A stretch of DNA of 64,000 nucleotides from DSYU01 sp964437595. Lineage in GTDB: Bacteria > Chloroflexota > Anaerolineae > Anaerolineales > Anaerolineaceae. The stretch covers positions 1 to 64,000 of the forward strand of contig CAYTHO010000009.1 in the NCBI GenBank assembly GCA_964437595.1. Reading direction: 5' to 3'. Position numbers and translations under genes: made by a program. Below are positions 16,033-23,895 of this stretch, in pieces; positions within the stretch are counted from its first letter, which is position 1; each line of letters starts with the position of its first letter. A model generated the notes under the pieces. It did no database searches and had not been told where the DNA came from. It was given only the letters and a program-made list of their open reading frames with translations.

Positions 16033-16686
16033 ATGGCGAAACAGAAAATACTGCTGGTCGACGATCATGAAGTGGTCCGCCTGGGGCTGAAAGCGCTGTT
16101 GGAGCATAACTCTCAGTTCGAAGTGGTTGGTGAAGCCTCCAATGCCAAAGAGGCGCTCGAACAGGTCGGTCGGCTGCACCCGGATATCGTTCTGATGGAT
16201 ATTCGTCTGCCAGGAACTTCCGGGATTGAGGCGTGCGAGGAAGTGATCAAACAGTATCCTGAAACGCGAGTGGTGATGCTGACCTCCTATGCTGAAGACG
16301 AGATGCTCTTCTCTGCCATCCGGGCTGGAGCATCTGGTTACATTCTCAAGCAGATTGGTGGGGAAGACCTGGTTCACGCTCTGGAAGCGGTTGGCCGTGG
16401 TGAGGCCCTGCTGGACCCAGCAGTAACCCAGCGTGTATTTCAGGAAGTACGCCGGGCAGTGAAAGAAGAAGAAGCTTCCGCATTTGCTAATCTTAGCCAG
16501 CAAGAGCGCCATGTATTGATGCTGGTTTCAGAAGGTAAGACGAACCGTGAAATTGCCAAGGCGCTCTTCCTGGGTGAGGGCACCGTGCGTAATTACGTCA
16601 GCAGTATCCTCTCCAAGCTGGGCGTCAGCAACCGCGCCGAAGCCGCTGCCTACGCGGTGGAGCATAACCTGAAGGAATATCTATAA
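16033..16686 (+). CDS. NarL/FixJ-type response regulator
   Basis: A 217-residue two-domain regulator. The receiver has D-D in LLVDDHEVVRLGL, the phospho-Asp in IVLMDIRLPG, and a Lys in GYILKQIGG. The C-terminal LuxR helix-turn-helix is LSQQERHVLMLVSEGKTNREIAKALFLGEGTVRNYVSSILSKLGVSNRAEAAAYA. GGAGG lies upstream and TATAAT is at 15971-15976. No histidine kinase is adjacent, so its signal is unknown. Confidence 0.93.
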   Translation: MAKQKILLVDDHEVVRLGLKALLEHNSQFEVVGEASNAKEALEQVGRLHPDIVLMDIRLPGTSGIEACEEVIKQYPETRVVMLTSYAEDEMLFSAIRAGASGYILKQIGGEDLVHALEAVGRGEALLDPAVTQRVFQEVRRAVKEEEASAFANLSQQERHVLMLVSEGKTNREIAKALFLGEGTVRNYVSSILSKLGVSNRAEAAAYAVEHNLKEYL

Positions 16687-16699
16687 TCACGTTCAATGC

Positions 16700-18184
16700 C
16701 TACCTTCGATCCGGCGTATGGGGCACCACATCGCTGGTTTCAAGGTAGAAATGCAGCAGGCGATCTTTCAACTCGCTCTGAATTGCGGCCAGAGTCGGGT
16801 CATTGATGCGGTTATTCAACTCTTGCGGATCTTCCTGTAAGTCGTACAACTCGTCTAACTCATACAGGCGGTGGACGAATTTGTATCGACGTGTGCGGCA
16901 CATCGTGGCTTTGGTATGTTCGGGCCCTTCCTGCCTTTGCAGGCTTAACCTGGGCCAGTAGAGAAAATCTTGACCTTGTGGCGATTCGTTTTCCATGCAG
17001 TGGAATTCTCCAAGGCAGCGTCCCCCTTCGCAGAAAACAGCATCGCGATGTTGTGTGGTTTGCCCCGTGAGCAGCGGCACAAGCGACTGGCCAAAATGCG
17101 TATAGCCAGGTTGGAGACCGGTGATATCCTCAACCGTAGCACGAAAGTCCACCAATTCGACCAGCGCATCATTAATTCCAGGTTGAACTGCAACATTGGC
17201 TGGCGGCTTAACGATCAGGGGCACGTGAGTGAGGCAATCCTCAAAGGTGTTCTGTGTCTTTTCCACCAGGCCGTAGTCACCGGTGAAGTCGCCGTGGTCA
17301 GCAAAGAGGAAAATAGCTGTATCATCATAAATCCCGGCCTCTTTTAGAGCCTGAAGCACCAGGCCAAACTGGTGATCGGTTCGCGAACACATACCGTAGT
17401 ATGTAGCGCGCAGTTCATCCCATTGTTCCTCGCTCCAGCCGCGCAGGTGTTGTCGTTCTGCAATGCCCTTCAATATGCTTGGTTTGCGATTCCAGTCCGG
17501 CGGGGTGGGGATACGTGGCGGGAGGGCGGAACGATCTGCCTGTCTGTACCAGGGGTCTTCTACTCCATAGGGGGGATGGGGAAAATCGAGCGCCAGGAAC
17601 AGGCACAAAGGTTGGTCCGGCGGTCGCTGGCGGATCTGCTGGATGGCTGCGAAAACCACATCCCAATCGCCGTCGTAAACGAAATCTTCATCATCCGGAA
17701 ACCCCGCCGGCTTTTCGATGCGACCCGCGTAAAATGAGTAATATCGGTCTCCGTCTGGGGCGCCGCGCCACGACGGATCTGCGTGCAGGTTTGCCCGGAT
17801 GGGATGTCCAAGGCCACCATGCTGATAACGAACGGTGCAGTAATCAGCATAACCCTTCTGTGCGGGAACAAGGTCATTCTTTCCACCCCACCAAACATGG
17901 TACCCGGCGTCCTTGAGGTCGCGCAGCAGCACTGGTTCATCGGGCTGCATCATGTGAAACATCGTACGGTGTCCCCGAACATGCGGATACCATCCACTCA
18001 TGAAGGAGCATCGGCTGGGAGTGCAGACCGGATTCTGGCAGTATGACTGCGAAAACGAAACGCCATCCGTGGTGATCAGGCGATCAATGTTAGGCGTACG
18101 CACTGCTCTATGCCCAAGGTGGCCCAGTGCATCGCCGCGCCACTGGTCGGGATTGAAGATTAGAATATGAGGTTGTTTGTTCAT
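16700..18184 (-). CDS. Sulfatase
   Basis: A 494-residue sulfatase of the arylsulfatase/alkaline phosphatase superfamily. The formylglycine motif is C54-T-P-S-R58 (NPVCTPSRCSFMSGWYPH), and the metal-binding block is FADHGDFTGDYGLVEKTQ. It needs a maturase (FGE or anaerobic sulfatase-maturating enzyme), neither of which is obvious here. No signal peptide, suggesting cytoplasmic use on imported sulfated sugars. Start MNKQPHILIF at 18184 matches the family; an ATG 15 nt upstream (18199) is possible. Confidence 0.9.
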   Translation of the reverse strand: MNKQPHILIFNPDQWRGDALGHLGHRAVRTPNIDRLITTDGVSFSQSYCQNPVCTPSRCSFMSGWYPHVRGHRTMFHMMQPDEPVLLRDLKDAGYHVWWGGKNDLVPAQKGYADYCTVRYQHGGLGHPIRANLHADPSWRGAPDGDRYYSFYAGRIEKPAGFPDDEDFVYDGDWDVVFAAIQQIRQRPPDQPLCLFLALDFPHPPYGVEDPWYRQADRSALPPRIPTPPDWNRKPSILKGIAERQHLRGWSEEQWDELRATYYGMCSRTDHQFGLVLQALKEAGIYDDTAIFLFADHGDFTGDYGLVEKTQNTFEDCLTHVPLIVKPPANVAVQPGINDALVELVDFRATVEDITGLQPGYTHFGQSLVPLLTGQTTQHRDAVFCEGGRCLGEFHCMENESPQGQDFLYWPRLSLQRQEGPEHTKATMCRTRRYKFVHRLYELDELYDLQEDPQELNNRINDPTLAAIQSELKDRLLHFYLETSDVVPHTPDRR

Positions 18185-18306
18185 ATGTAAATAATCCATA
18201 AATAGTTTATCACCGGTTTACAAATACCGTCTACCTCCTAACCGTTCTTTTCTGCATCATGCTAAAATCGAGTCTATGGATAGGTTCCATAAAAGGAATA
18301 CTGCTA

Positions 18307-19065
18307 ATGGATAATAATCTCAATCCATCTTCAGGCAATAGACCAGGGCGCAGCCGGCTCCCGTTTTCCAGGCGCACGATTGGAATTTTAATCATGGTGG
18401 CTGGTGCGTTTGCTTTTTTCTATTCGCAAATCCGGTTTGAAGATAATCTGCTGTGCCTGGGGGGAAGTACGCTTGTTGTGTTTGCAGGGCTGGCGTTTAT
18501 CCTGGCTGGTCGCCGTGCGCCAGTCGGAGGGATATCAGAGGGATCGCAAGATAGACCCGTAAGCAACCAGCCCGAGCCGGTTTTTCGCCGGCGCGTACCG
18601 CCCGGTTTGCGTCAGGAAACGCGGCGAAGAACGCAATATCGGCCACCCTCGACCGCTTCAGCGCAAACGGACCCTGCTCCGTCGTCCATACGGAATGCGA
18701 CAGTAGTTCAGCCCAACGCTTATTCCGACGGTCAAGACGCTCTATTAGGCCAGGTAATCGCCTTCTTGAATGAACAGGGCGCCCAGGTGGTAATTGAGAC
18801 CCAGCGAGCAGATTCTGGTGGAAGCCGGAGCATCTTGCAGGTCCAGTCACAGGACGGTCGGTCATATACCTTCATGGTTTTGGAAGAGCTGGCCCCGGTG
18901 AATGTTGCCGATGTGCGTGCTTTGGCTGCATTAGTGAACAGCGGCGGCAGCACTGCCGGTTACCTGATTGCTTCAGCCCCATTTAGTCCAAATGCTTACG
19001 AATGGGCAGGTGCCCGGCATATTCATCTGGTACGCGAGGATGAATTGGAAGAGTTGAGTTTATAG
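18307..19065 (+). CDS. Membrane protein with degenerate Mrr/PD-(D/E)XK-like domain
   Basis: A 252-residue protein. Residues about 22-75 hold two hydrophobic segments (TIGILIMVAGAFAFFY, CLGGSTLVVFAGLAFILAG), then an Arg/Pro-rich linker. The C-terminal 110 residues read like the restriction-endonuclease-like fold of Mrr proteins (DALLGQVIAFLNEQGAQVVIETQ ... VRALAALVNSGGSTAGYLIASAPFSPNAYEWAGARHIHLVREDEL). The family's E-x-K strand is replaced by ILQVQSQDG, so nuclease activity is doubtful. Start 18307 follows AAAAGGAA at 8 nt. HAD gene is 2 nt downstream. Confidence 0.7.
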   Translation: MDNNLNPSSGNRPGRSRLPFSRRTIGILIMVAGAFAFFYSQIRFEDNLLCLGGSTLVVFAGLAFILAGRRAPVGGISEGSQDRPVSNQPEPVFRRRVPPGLRQETRRRTQYRPPSTASAQTDPAPSSIRNATVVQPNAYSDGQDALLGQVIAFLNEQGAQVVIETQRADSGGSRSILQVQSQDGRSYTFMVLEELAPVNVADVRALAALVNSGGSTAGYLIASAPFSPNAYEWAGARHIHLVREDELEELSL

Positions 19066-19067
19066 AA

Positions 19068-19688
19068 ATGATACGCAATATTATCTGGGATGTAGATGGT
19101 ACGCTTTTTGATACCTATCCACCGATCGCAGGGGCGCTCCACGCTGCATTACAAGAAATGAATTGCCCCGCCGATCTCATTTGGATAGAAAACCTGGCAA
19201 AGGTTACGTTGGGTCATTGTATTTCAACCTTGTCCGCTGAATTTCAGATCGATGAAACAGAACTTGTTGGAAAATTTCATAACCATTATGACCGTGTAAC
19301 AGCTATGGAGCAGCCGCCATTCCCTGGTGTAAAAGCGGTATGCGAACACATTTCCTCGATTGGTGGAAAAAATCTGATCGTTACCCACCGTGACCTATCC
19401 AGCACCAACGAGTTGTTGAATGCACATGGGATGACCAACCTGTTTACCGGCATAATCACGCGCGATGATGGCTTCCCAAGGAAACCCGATCCCGCGGCCT
19501 TCATCGCGATGGTCAAAATTCAAAACCTGAATTCAGAAGAGACGATCACGGTCGGGGACCGTGAGATTGATATTACTGCCGGGCAGCACGCCGGGTTGTT
19601 CTCATGCTACTTTGGGAGCCAAAATTCCAAAGCGGATCTGGTGTTTCAGGATTTTGCGAAACTGCTTGATTACATTATTGCAGTGTAA
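19068..19688 (+). CDS. HAD-superfamily phosphatase (Gph/YcsE-like)
   Basis: A 206-residue HAD hydrolase with IIWDVDGTLFDTYPP (nucleophile Asp8 and Asp10), the Thr motif in LIVTHRD, a Lys in GFPRKPDPAAF and acidic loop TVGDREIDI. The long insertion after motif I is a C1 helical cap, as in phosphoglycolate or sugar-phosphate phosphatases. Begins 2 nt after the Mrr-like gene and precedes the glycosidase, so it may dephosphorylate a sugar. Confidence 0.9.
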   Translation: MIRNIIWDVDGTLFDTYPPIAGALHAALQEMNCPADLIWIENLAKVTLGHCISTLSAEFQIDETELVGKFHNHYDRVTAMEQPPFPGVKAVCEHISSIGGKNLIVTHRDLSSTNELLNAHGMTNLFTGIITRDDGFPRKPDPAAFIAMVKIQNLNSEETITVGDREIDITAGQHAGLFSCYFGSQNSKADLVFQDFAKLLDYIIAV

Positions 19689-19710
19689 TAACGGAAAAAT
19701 TGGTGGTGAG

Positions 19711-21552
19711 ATGTCCGAATACGAGATGATGCAGAAAAACCTTGCCCGGGGATGGAACACCTGGAATACCCGCAGCGTGCTGTCGCACGTTTTGCTTCCA
19801 GAAGGATTTGCGTTGAACCTGGGTTTGCGTGAATACGTAGGGCGCCGTTACTTGCGAGAGGCGCTCATTGGGCGGCGTGGGGCGGACGAAGAGCATATCC
19901 ATCCTGGCTTGCACGCTTACGACGGCAGTTACACAGAACTCAAATTGAAATGGCAGGGTAATGAACTTTTCGTACAGTCGGCACGAGATGGCGATGATTT
20001 GATTCTGCTGGTGACGCCGTCGGTGATCCATCCTGATGCCCGGTGCGCGCCGCTGCTGGTGGTAGAGGCGGGCATTCTGTGGAACCGGTCCGGCTTTTTA
20101 TCCCTGGAAGATGGTGCACTAAAAGGGCACTTTGCCAGCCGGACAGTATGGGTTTATGTTACCAAGACACTTACTCCTGACCCGCACATCCCGGCACAAA
20201 CCCCTTATCTGTCTATGTTGCTCGACGGGCCAGTCGGTATATCCACTGGCCAGCCGCGGTCGCTTGAGCAGATCCAGCAGTTTGTTTCCGATAAGCGAGA
20301 GCAGTTTTTACAGCATTTCTCCTCGTATGGAACGCTGTCCGAAGTGTACAAGGCAATTCAGACAGCCATGGCATGGGATACAATTTATGAGCCAGAGCAC
20401 GATAGGGTGATCTCGCCGGTCAGCCGCATCTGGAATAACAACTGGGGCGGTTATGTGTTGTTCGAATGGGACAATTACTTTGCGGCTTATCTGGCGTCGG
20501 CGGAGAATAAAGAGATTGCTTATGCAAATGCTGTAGAGATGACTCGCGAAGCCGTTGAGAGTGGTCTGGTTCCAAACTTTGCTACGACAAACGGGGTGTC
20601 TTCACGCGATCGTTCAGAGCCTCCGGTCGGCGCGATTATATGTCGTGAGCTCTTTCGCAAGTTCGACGACTACTGGTTCCTTGAGGAGGTTTTCCCCAAT
20701 CTGCTGCGCTGGAATCGATGGTGGCATGAACACCGCCGGCTGGAGGGCCTGCTGTGCTGGGGTTCCGACCCCTACGAGCCGGTTTTGGGTGGTCATTACG
20801 AGCAAGAAACCAATCACCGCCAGGGTGCTGCCTGGGAATCGGGCCTGGATAACTTTCCAGTGTATGATGATATCCCATTTGATAGTGAAAAGCATCTCAT
20901 GCTGCTTCACGATGTGGGCCTTAACAGCCTGTATATTGCCGACTGCGAAGTGCTGGCCGATATTGCAGCGCTGCTGAACGAGAAAGTAGCGGAGTACGAG
21001 TTGCGGATGCGGGCTGAGGTGTACCGACAGTCGCTGGCACGCTTATGGGATGAGCAGCGCGGTATCTACCTCAACCGGCGGGTAGGGACTGGAACATTGA
21101 ACCCAAGAATTGCAGCCACCAGTTTTTATCCGCTGCTTGCAAAAGCCCCAACCCAGGCCCAGGCGGAGCGGATGGTGCGCGAGCATTTTTATAATCCTGA
21201 GGAATTCTGGGGAGAATGGATTCTCCCAACTGTTGCTCGTAATGATCCTGCCTATGCGGATCAGGAATACTGGCGCGGGCGGATCTGGGGACCGATGAAT
21301 TTCCTCATTTACCTGGGCTTGCGCAACTATGATTTGCCGCAGGCCCGCAGGGATCTGGCTGAGAAGTCTGTCAACCTGCTGTTGAAAGAATGGGTAGAAA
21401 AAGGGCACGTACACGAAAATTACAATGCCAGTACAGGCGAAGGCTGCGATGTCTCCAGCAGTGATGCGCTGTACCATTGGGGCGGCTTGCTTGGGATGAT
21501 CGGGTTGATTGAGGCCGGGTTAGTTCCTGCTCCAGAGTCGCAACTCGCCTGA
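19711..21552 (+). CDS. MGH1/GH63-like glycoside hydrolase
   Basis: A 613-residue (alpha/alpha)6 glycosidase. Recognisable blocks are NNWGGYVLFEWDNYFAAYLAS, GLVPNFATTNGVSSRDRSEPPVG, LLCWGSDPY, EQETNHRQGAAWESGLDNFP, YWRGRIWGPMNFLIYLGLRNY and HENYNASTGEGCDVSSSDALYHWG, all typical of the mannosylglycerate hydrolase/GH63/trehalase-like fold. Substrate could be a mannosyl- or glucosyl-compatible solute or oligosaccharide. No signal peptide: cytoplasmic. Start 19711 follows GGTGGTGAG and clears the HAD stop. Earlier starts overlap the HAD gene. Confidence 0.85.
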   Translation: MSEYEMMQKNLARGWNTWNTRSVLSHVLLPEGFALNLGLREYVGRRYLREALIGRRGADEEHIHPGLHAYDGSYTELKLKWQGNELFVQSARDGDDLILLVTPSVIHPDARCAPLLVVEAGILWNRSGFLSLEDGALKGHFASRTVWVYVTKTLTPDPHIPAQTPYLSMLLDGPVGISTGQPRSLEQIQQFVSDKREQFLQHFSSYGTLSEVYKAIQTAMAWDTIYEPEHDRVISPVSRIWNNNWGGYVLFEWDNYFAAYLASAENKEIAYANAVEMTREAVESGLVPNFATTNGVSSRDRSEPPVGAIICRELFRKFDDYWFLEEVFPNLLRWNRWWHEHRRLEGLLCWGSDPYEPVLGGHYEQETNHRQGAAWESGLDNFPVYDDIPFDSEKHLMLLHDVGLNSLYIADCEVLADIAALLNEKVAEYELRMRAEVYRQSLARLWDEQRGIYLNRRVGTGTLNPRIAATSFYPLLAKAPTQAQAERMVREHFYNPEEFWGEWILPTVARNDPAYADQEYWRGRIWGPMNFLIYLGLRNYDLPQARRDLAEKSVNLLLKEWVEKGHVHENYNASTGEGCDVSSSDALYHWGGLLGMIGLIEAGLVPAPESQLA

Positions 21553-21598
21553 TCTGGAAAGGAAAACGGGCGGCTTTTTCGAATGGGTATAGCGTTTC

Positions 21599-22021
21599 TC
21601 AGAGCAGGCTCAACTGCTGCGGCATATCTGGTGAGACCAGCCCGTTTTCACGCAGCCATTCTGTTGGGGGGCCCTGCCAGCCGAAACGCGCCAGGTCAAT
21701 CCGCTCGCGCGTGTCAAAAACCACCCCCTCTGCTTCCAGCATCTTGCGCTGTTCGCGCGCGCCCTGCCGCGCGCTGATTTTACCCTGTGAATTAATCACC
21801 CGCTGCCAGGGAACATCACCCGGGCTGGCAGCCATAGCATGCCCGACCCAGCGGGCGCGGTTAGCCATGTGATCATCGGGCAGAATGCCTTCAGGCGGTG
21901 GGATGAACCCCGCAATCTGTCCATAAGTGCTGACCTTCCCCGGTGGAATCAGCCGGACAATTTTCCATACAGTCTGGAAGAATGTATCCCGTGCAGTAGG
22001 GGGTAGTTCAAGACCAAACAT
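21599..22021 (-). CDS. Alkyltransferase-like protein (MGMT family without catalytic Cys)
   Basis: A 140-residue MGMT C-domain: FFQTVWKIVRLIPPGKVSTYGQIAGFI followed by ARWVGHAM and the active-site block. Where MGMT has P-C-H-R-V, this protein has P71-W72-Q73-R74-V75, so the alkyl-accepting Cys is Trp, the hallmark of ATL proteins, which bind O6-alkylguanine and hand it to nucleotide excision repair. The His of PCHRV is also lost (Gln). The Arg finger lies in ANRARWVG. Convergent with the glycosidase. Confidence 0.9.
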   Translation of the reverse strand: MFGLELPPTARDTFFQTVWKIVRLIPPGKVSTYGQIAGFIPPPEGILPDDHMANRARWVGHAMAASPGDVPWQRVINSQGKISARQGAREQRKMLEAEGVVFDTRERIDLARFGWQGPPTEWLRENGLVSPDMPQQLSLL

Positions 22022-22267
22022 GGTTACTCCTGGTAGAAAACGGGCGGTTTGCAGTTGGAGAGCAAAATCATCGCCTTTCCGTATTATATTTCAAACCTAC
22101 AGGGCTGTTCACTTTTGTCATACAAATATCACCTTTCTGTCAGAAGGAACTCAAGCGGCTGCTTCGTCGTCATTGTAATATACAGTCAGCAAGGCACAAA
22201 ATCAGCAATAACGCTTCGTAGTTCCAAAGTAAGTTTCAGGGTTGGAAGGCAGGAAGGAGCGATCGAA

Positions 22268-22915
22268 ATGAACAGCACATGGCTAGCGTTTGTAACCCTT
22301 TTACTCGCCGCACTGATCGCAGTGGCAATTGGCGCGCAACAAATTGAAGCGCAGCAGGCAGCAGAAATCAGCCGGCTGGCGGAACAGCGCGATGCTGCGG
22401 AGCGTGCTGCTCTGGACGCCAGGGAGCAAATAGAAAGCGCAATAAAGGCCCGGGATGAAGCGCTCGCGAAGGTAGACAACCTCACCAAAGAAATTGCCAG
22501 TCTGCAGGATGATCTGCTCGGGGTGCAGAGCATGTCAACAATCCGCCAGGAAGAAATTGCCCGGCTGATCCAGCAAGCCAGCGAGCTCCAGGGACAAATC
22601 CTGGTTCTTCAGGCGCGCAATCAAGAGTTGGAAGCCCAGGTCGCCGGCCTGCCCCAGGGTTCCGTGCCGGTCACCGGAACCAATGATACGGATACGGTAA
22701 GACACGATACCAATTTTACTAAAGCCATATCGCGCGGCTTACCCCGTCAGCTTGGCCTTGGCTTGGGTGTGCTGATTGGCATGGCTGCGATCGGCAGCGG
22801 CGGTTATCTTTACTATCATTACGACCCAAATCGAAAATATTCGGTGAAAATGACCAGAGAACAAATCAAAGACTACGCCCGTTACCAGCGCGAGAGAGGC
22901 TACCGGGTGAGTTAA
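22268..22915 (+). CDS. Coiled-coil membrane protein, unknown function
   Basis: A 215-residue protein with an N-terminal hydrophobic helix (STWLAFVTLLLAALIAVAIGA), a long Glu/Ala/Gln-rich coiled coil (about 25-140), then a linker and a second hydrophobic segment (LGLGLGVLIGMAAIGSGGYLYYHY) before a basic tail. The coil would be held between two membrane anchors or looped on one face. No family recognised. AGGAAGGAG precedes ATG 22268; an earlier in-frame start at 22049 lacks support. A terminator-like hairpin follows at 22949. Confidence 0.75.
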   Translation: MNSTWLAFVTLLLAALIAVAIGAQQIEAQQAAEISRLAEQRDAAERAALDAREQIESAIKARDEALAKVDNLTKEIASLQDDLLGVQSMSTIRQEEIARLIQQASELQGQILVLQARNQELEAQVAGLPQGSVPVTGTNDTDTVRHDTNFTKAISRGLPRQLGLGLGVLIGMAAIGSGGYLYYHYDPNRKYSVKMTREQIKDYARYQRERGYRVS

Positions 22916-22948
22916 CCTGGGAAATTGAGCACGGAAGGGGGAAAGATA

Positions 22949-22975
22949 GAACAGCTGCCATACAGGCGGCTGTTC
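22949..22975 (+). terminator. Hairpin terminator after the coiled-coil gene
   Basis: GAACAGCTGCC (22949-22959) pairs with GGCGGCTGTTC (22965-22975) over 11 bp with one G-U, loop of 5. It lacks a strong U-tract. Confidence 0.5.
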
Positions 22976-23001
22976 CGTTAAAATCAGGATACAATGGGGG
23001 C

Positions 23002-23220
23002 ATGAGCAGCGAACTTCATATCCAAATCCGACCGGGCATCATAGACCCTCCCGACGAAATCCTTGAAAATTTCCCCTTTGAACCTGGGCAGTCGATCTTG
23101 TCCTTTTCCAGTGGTATCATCATTGTCGATCTTGGCGAAGCGGATGATACCAACTATGTCCAGGACTGGTATTTGAACAGTCACGAAGACGTTCAATCGT
23201 ATTACGTGGTGGAAGATTGA
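23002..23220 (+). CDS. Small acidic hypothetical protein, 72 aa
   Basis: No family recognised. The protein is strongly acidic (ends DVQSYYVVED) with alternating hydrophobic strands (QSILSFSSGIIIVDLGEAD), suggesting a small beta domain. A weak GGGGG-like site precedes the ATG. It is convergent with the zinc-ribbon gene at 23233. A real gene is likely but not certain. Confidence 0.45.
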   Translation: MSSELHIQIRPGIIDPPDEILENFPFEPGQSILSFSSGIIIVDLGEADDTNYVQDWYLNSHEDVQSYYVVED

Positions 23221-23232
23221 GGAGTCCGCGGA

Positions 23233-23415
23233 CTATTTTGCCTGGTGATTCTTCACTGCGGCTGCCAGGTGCTCCACCAGTTGTTCTGGATGGTGAATCA
23301 ATACCGGCAGGTCGGTGGAACAAATCCATAACGCCTGACCTTGATAGGTGAGGCTTACGAGGGGTGTATCTTCATCATTCTTACCGCAGAACAAACAGGT
23401 TTTTTTGTGATCCAT
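23233..23415 (-). CDS. Small Cys-motif protein, 60 aa
   Basis: MDHKKTCLFCGKNDEDTPLVSLTYQGQALWICSTDLPVLIHHPEQL has one C-x2-C pair and a later single Cys plus two His, possible zinc ligands. GGAG lies 7 nt before the ATG. Function unknown. It is 22 nt beyond the YgbA-like gene on the same strand and probably cotranscribed. Confidence 0.65.
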   Translation of the reverse strand: MDHKKTCLFCGKNDEDTPLVSLTYQGQALWICSTDLPVLIHHPEQLVEHLAAAVKNHQAK

Positions 23416-23437
23416 TTTCTACTCCAATATTAAGAAA

Positions 23438-23800
23438 TTACGAACGAGTATTATTTCGTGCCCGAACTGGCGCTTTGTGCCTGCTGTCGACGACCAGGTG
23501 CAGGAAAGCCAGCACCGGGTGATAGATAGGCATTAAAGGGCCTGCCCGCCGCATCATCTGGCGCACCTTCTCGCGCATCACAGGTTTATAGCAGTGAACA
23601 GTACACCTGGCGCAGGTTGGTTTATTTTCCTGAAAAGGGCAGCGCTGCAGCCGTTCGAAGGCATACTGAACAAGCTCCTGGCACTCCGCACATAATGTCC
23701 CACGGGGAGTATGATGGTCGCGGTGGCAGTAAAGGACTGCCATTTTCTCAATCGTTTTGCGTTCTCGGGCCAGACGTGGGGAAAGATTTTCCATTTTCAT
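23438..23800 (-). CDS. YgbA-like (nitrous oxide-stimulated promoter family) protein
   Basis: A 120-residue Cys-rich protein: KTIEKMAVLYCHRDHHTPRGTLCAECQELVQYAFERLQRCPFQENKPTCARCTVHCYKPVMREKVRQMMRRAGPLMPIYHPVL-type spacing of Cys matches the YgbA family, linked in enterobacteria to NO stress and probably metal or Fe-S binding. Seven Cys and several His are visible. Cotranscribed with the 60-residue Cys-motif protein. Confidence 0.8.
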   Translation of the reverse strand: MKMENLSPRLARERKTIEKMAVLYCHRDHHTPRGTLCAECQELVQYAFERLQRCPFQENKPTCARCTVHCYKPVMREKVRQMMRRAGPLMPIYHPVLAFLHLVVDSRHKAPVRARNNTRS

Positions 23801-23895
23801 TTTTCACCGCTGTAAAGATAAGGAAATCGTACCCTAATTTTACCCGATATATACGATAAAAGAGGCGGAGAAAATCAGATTGTATAACAATTGCG

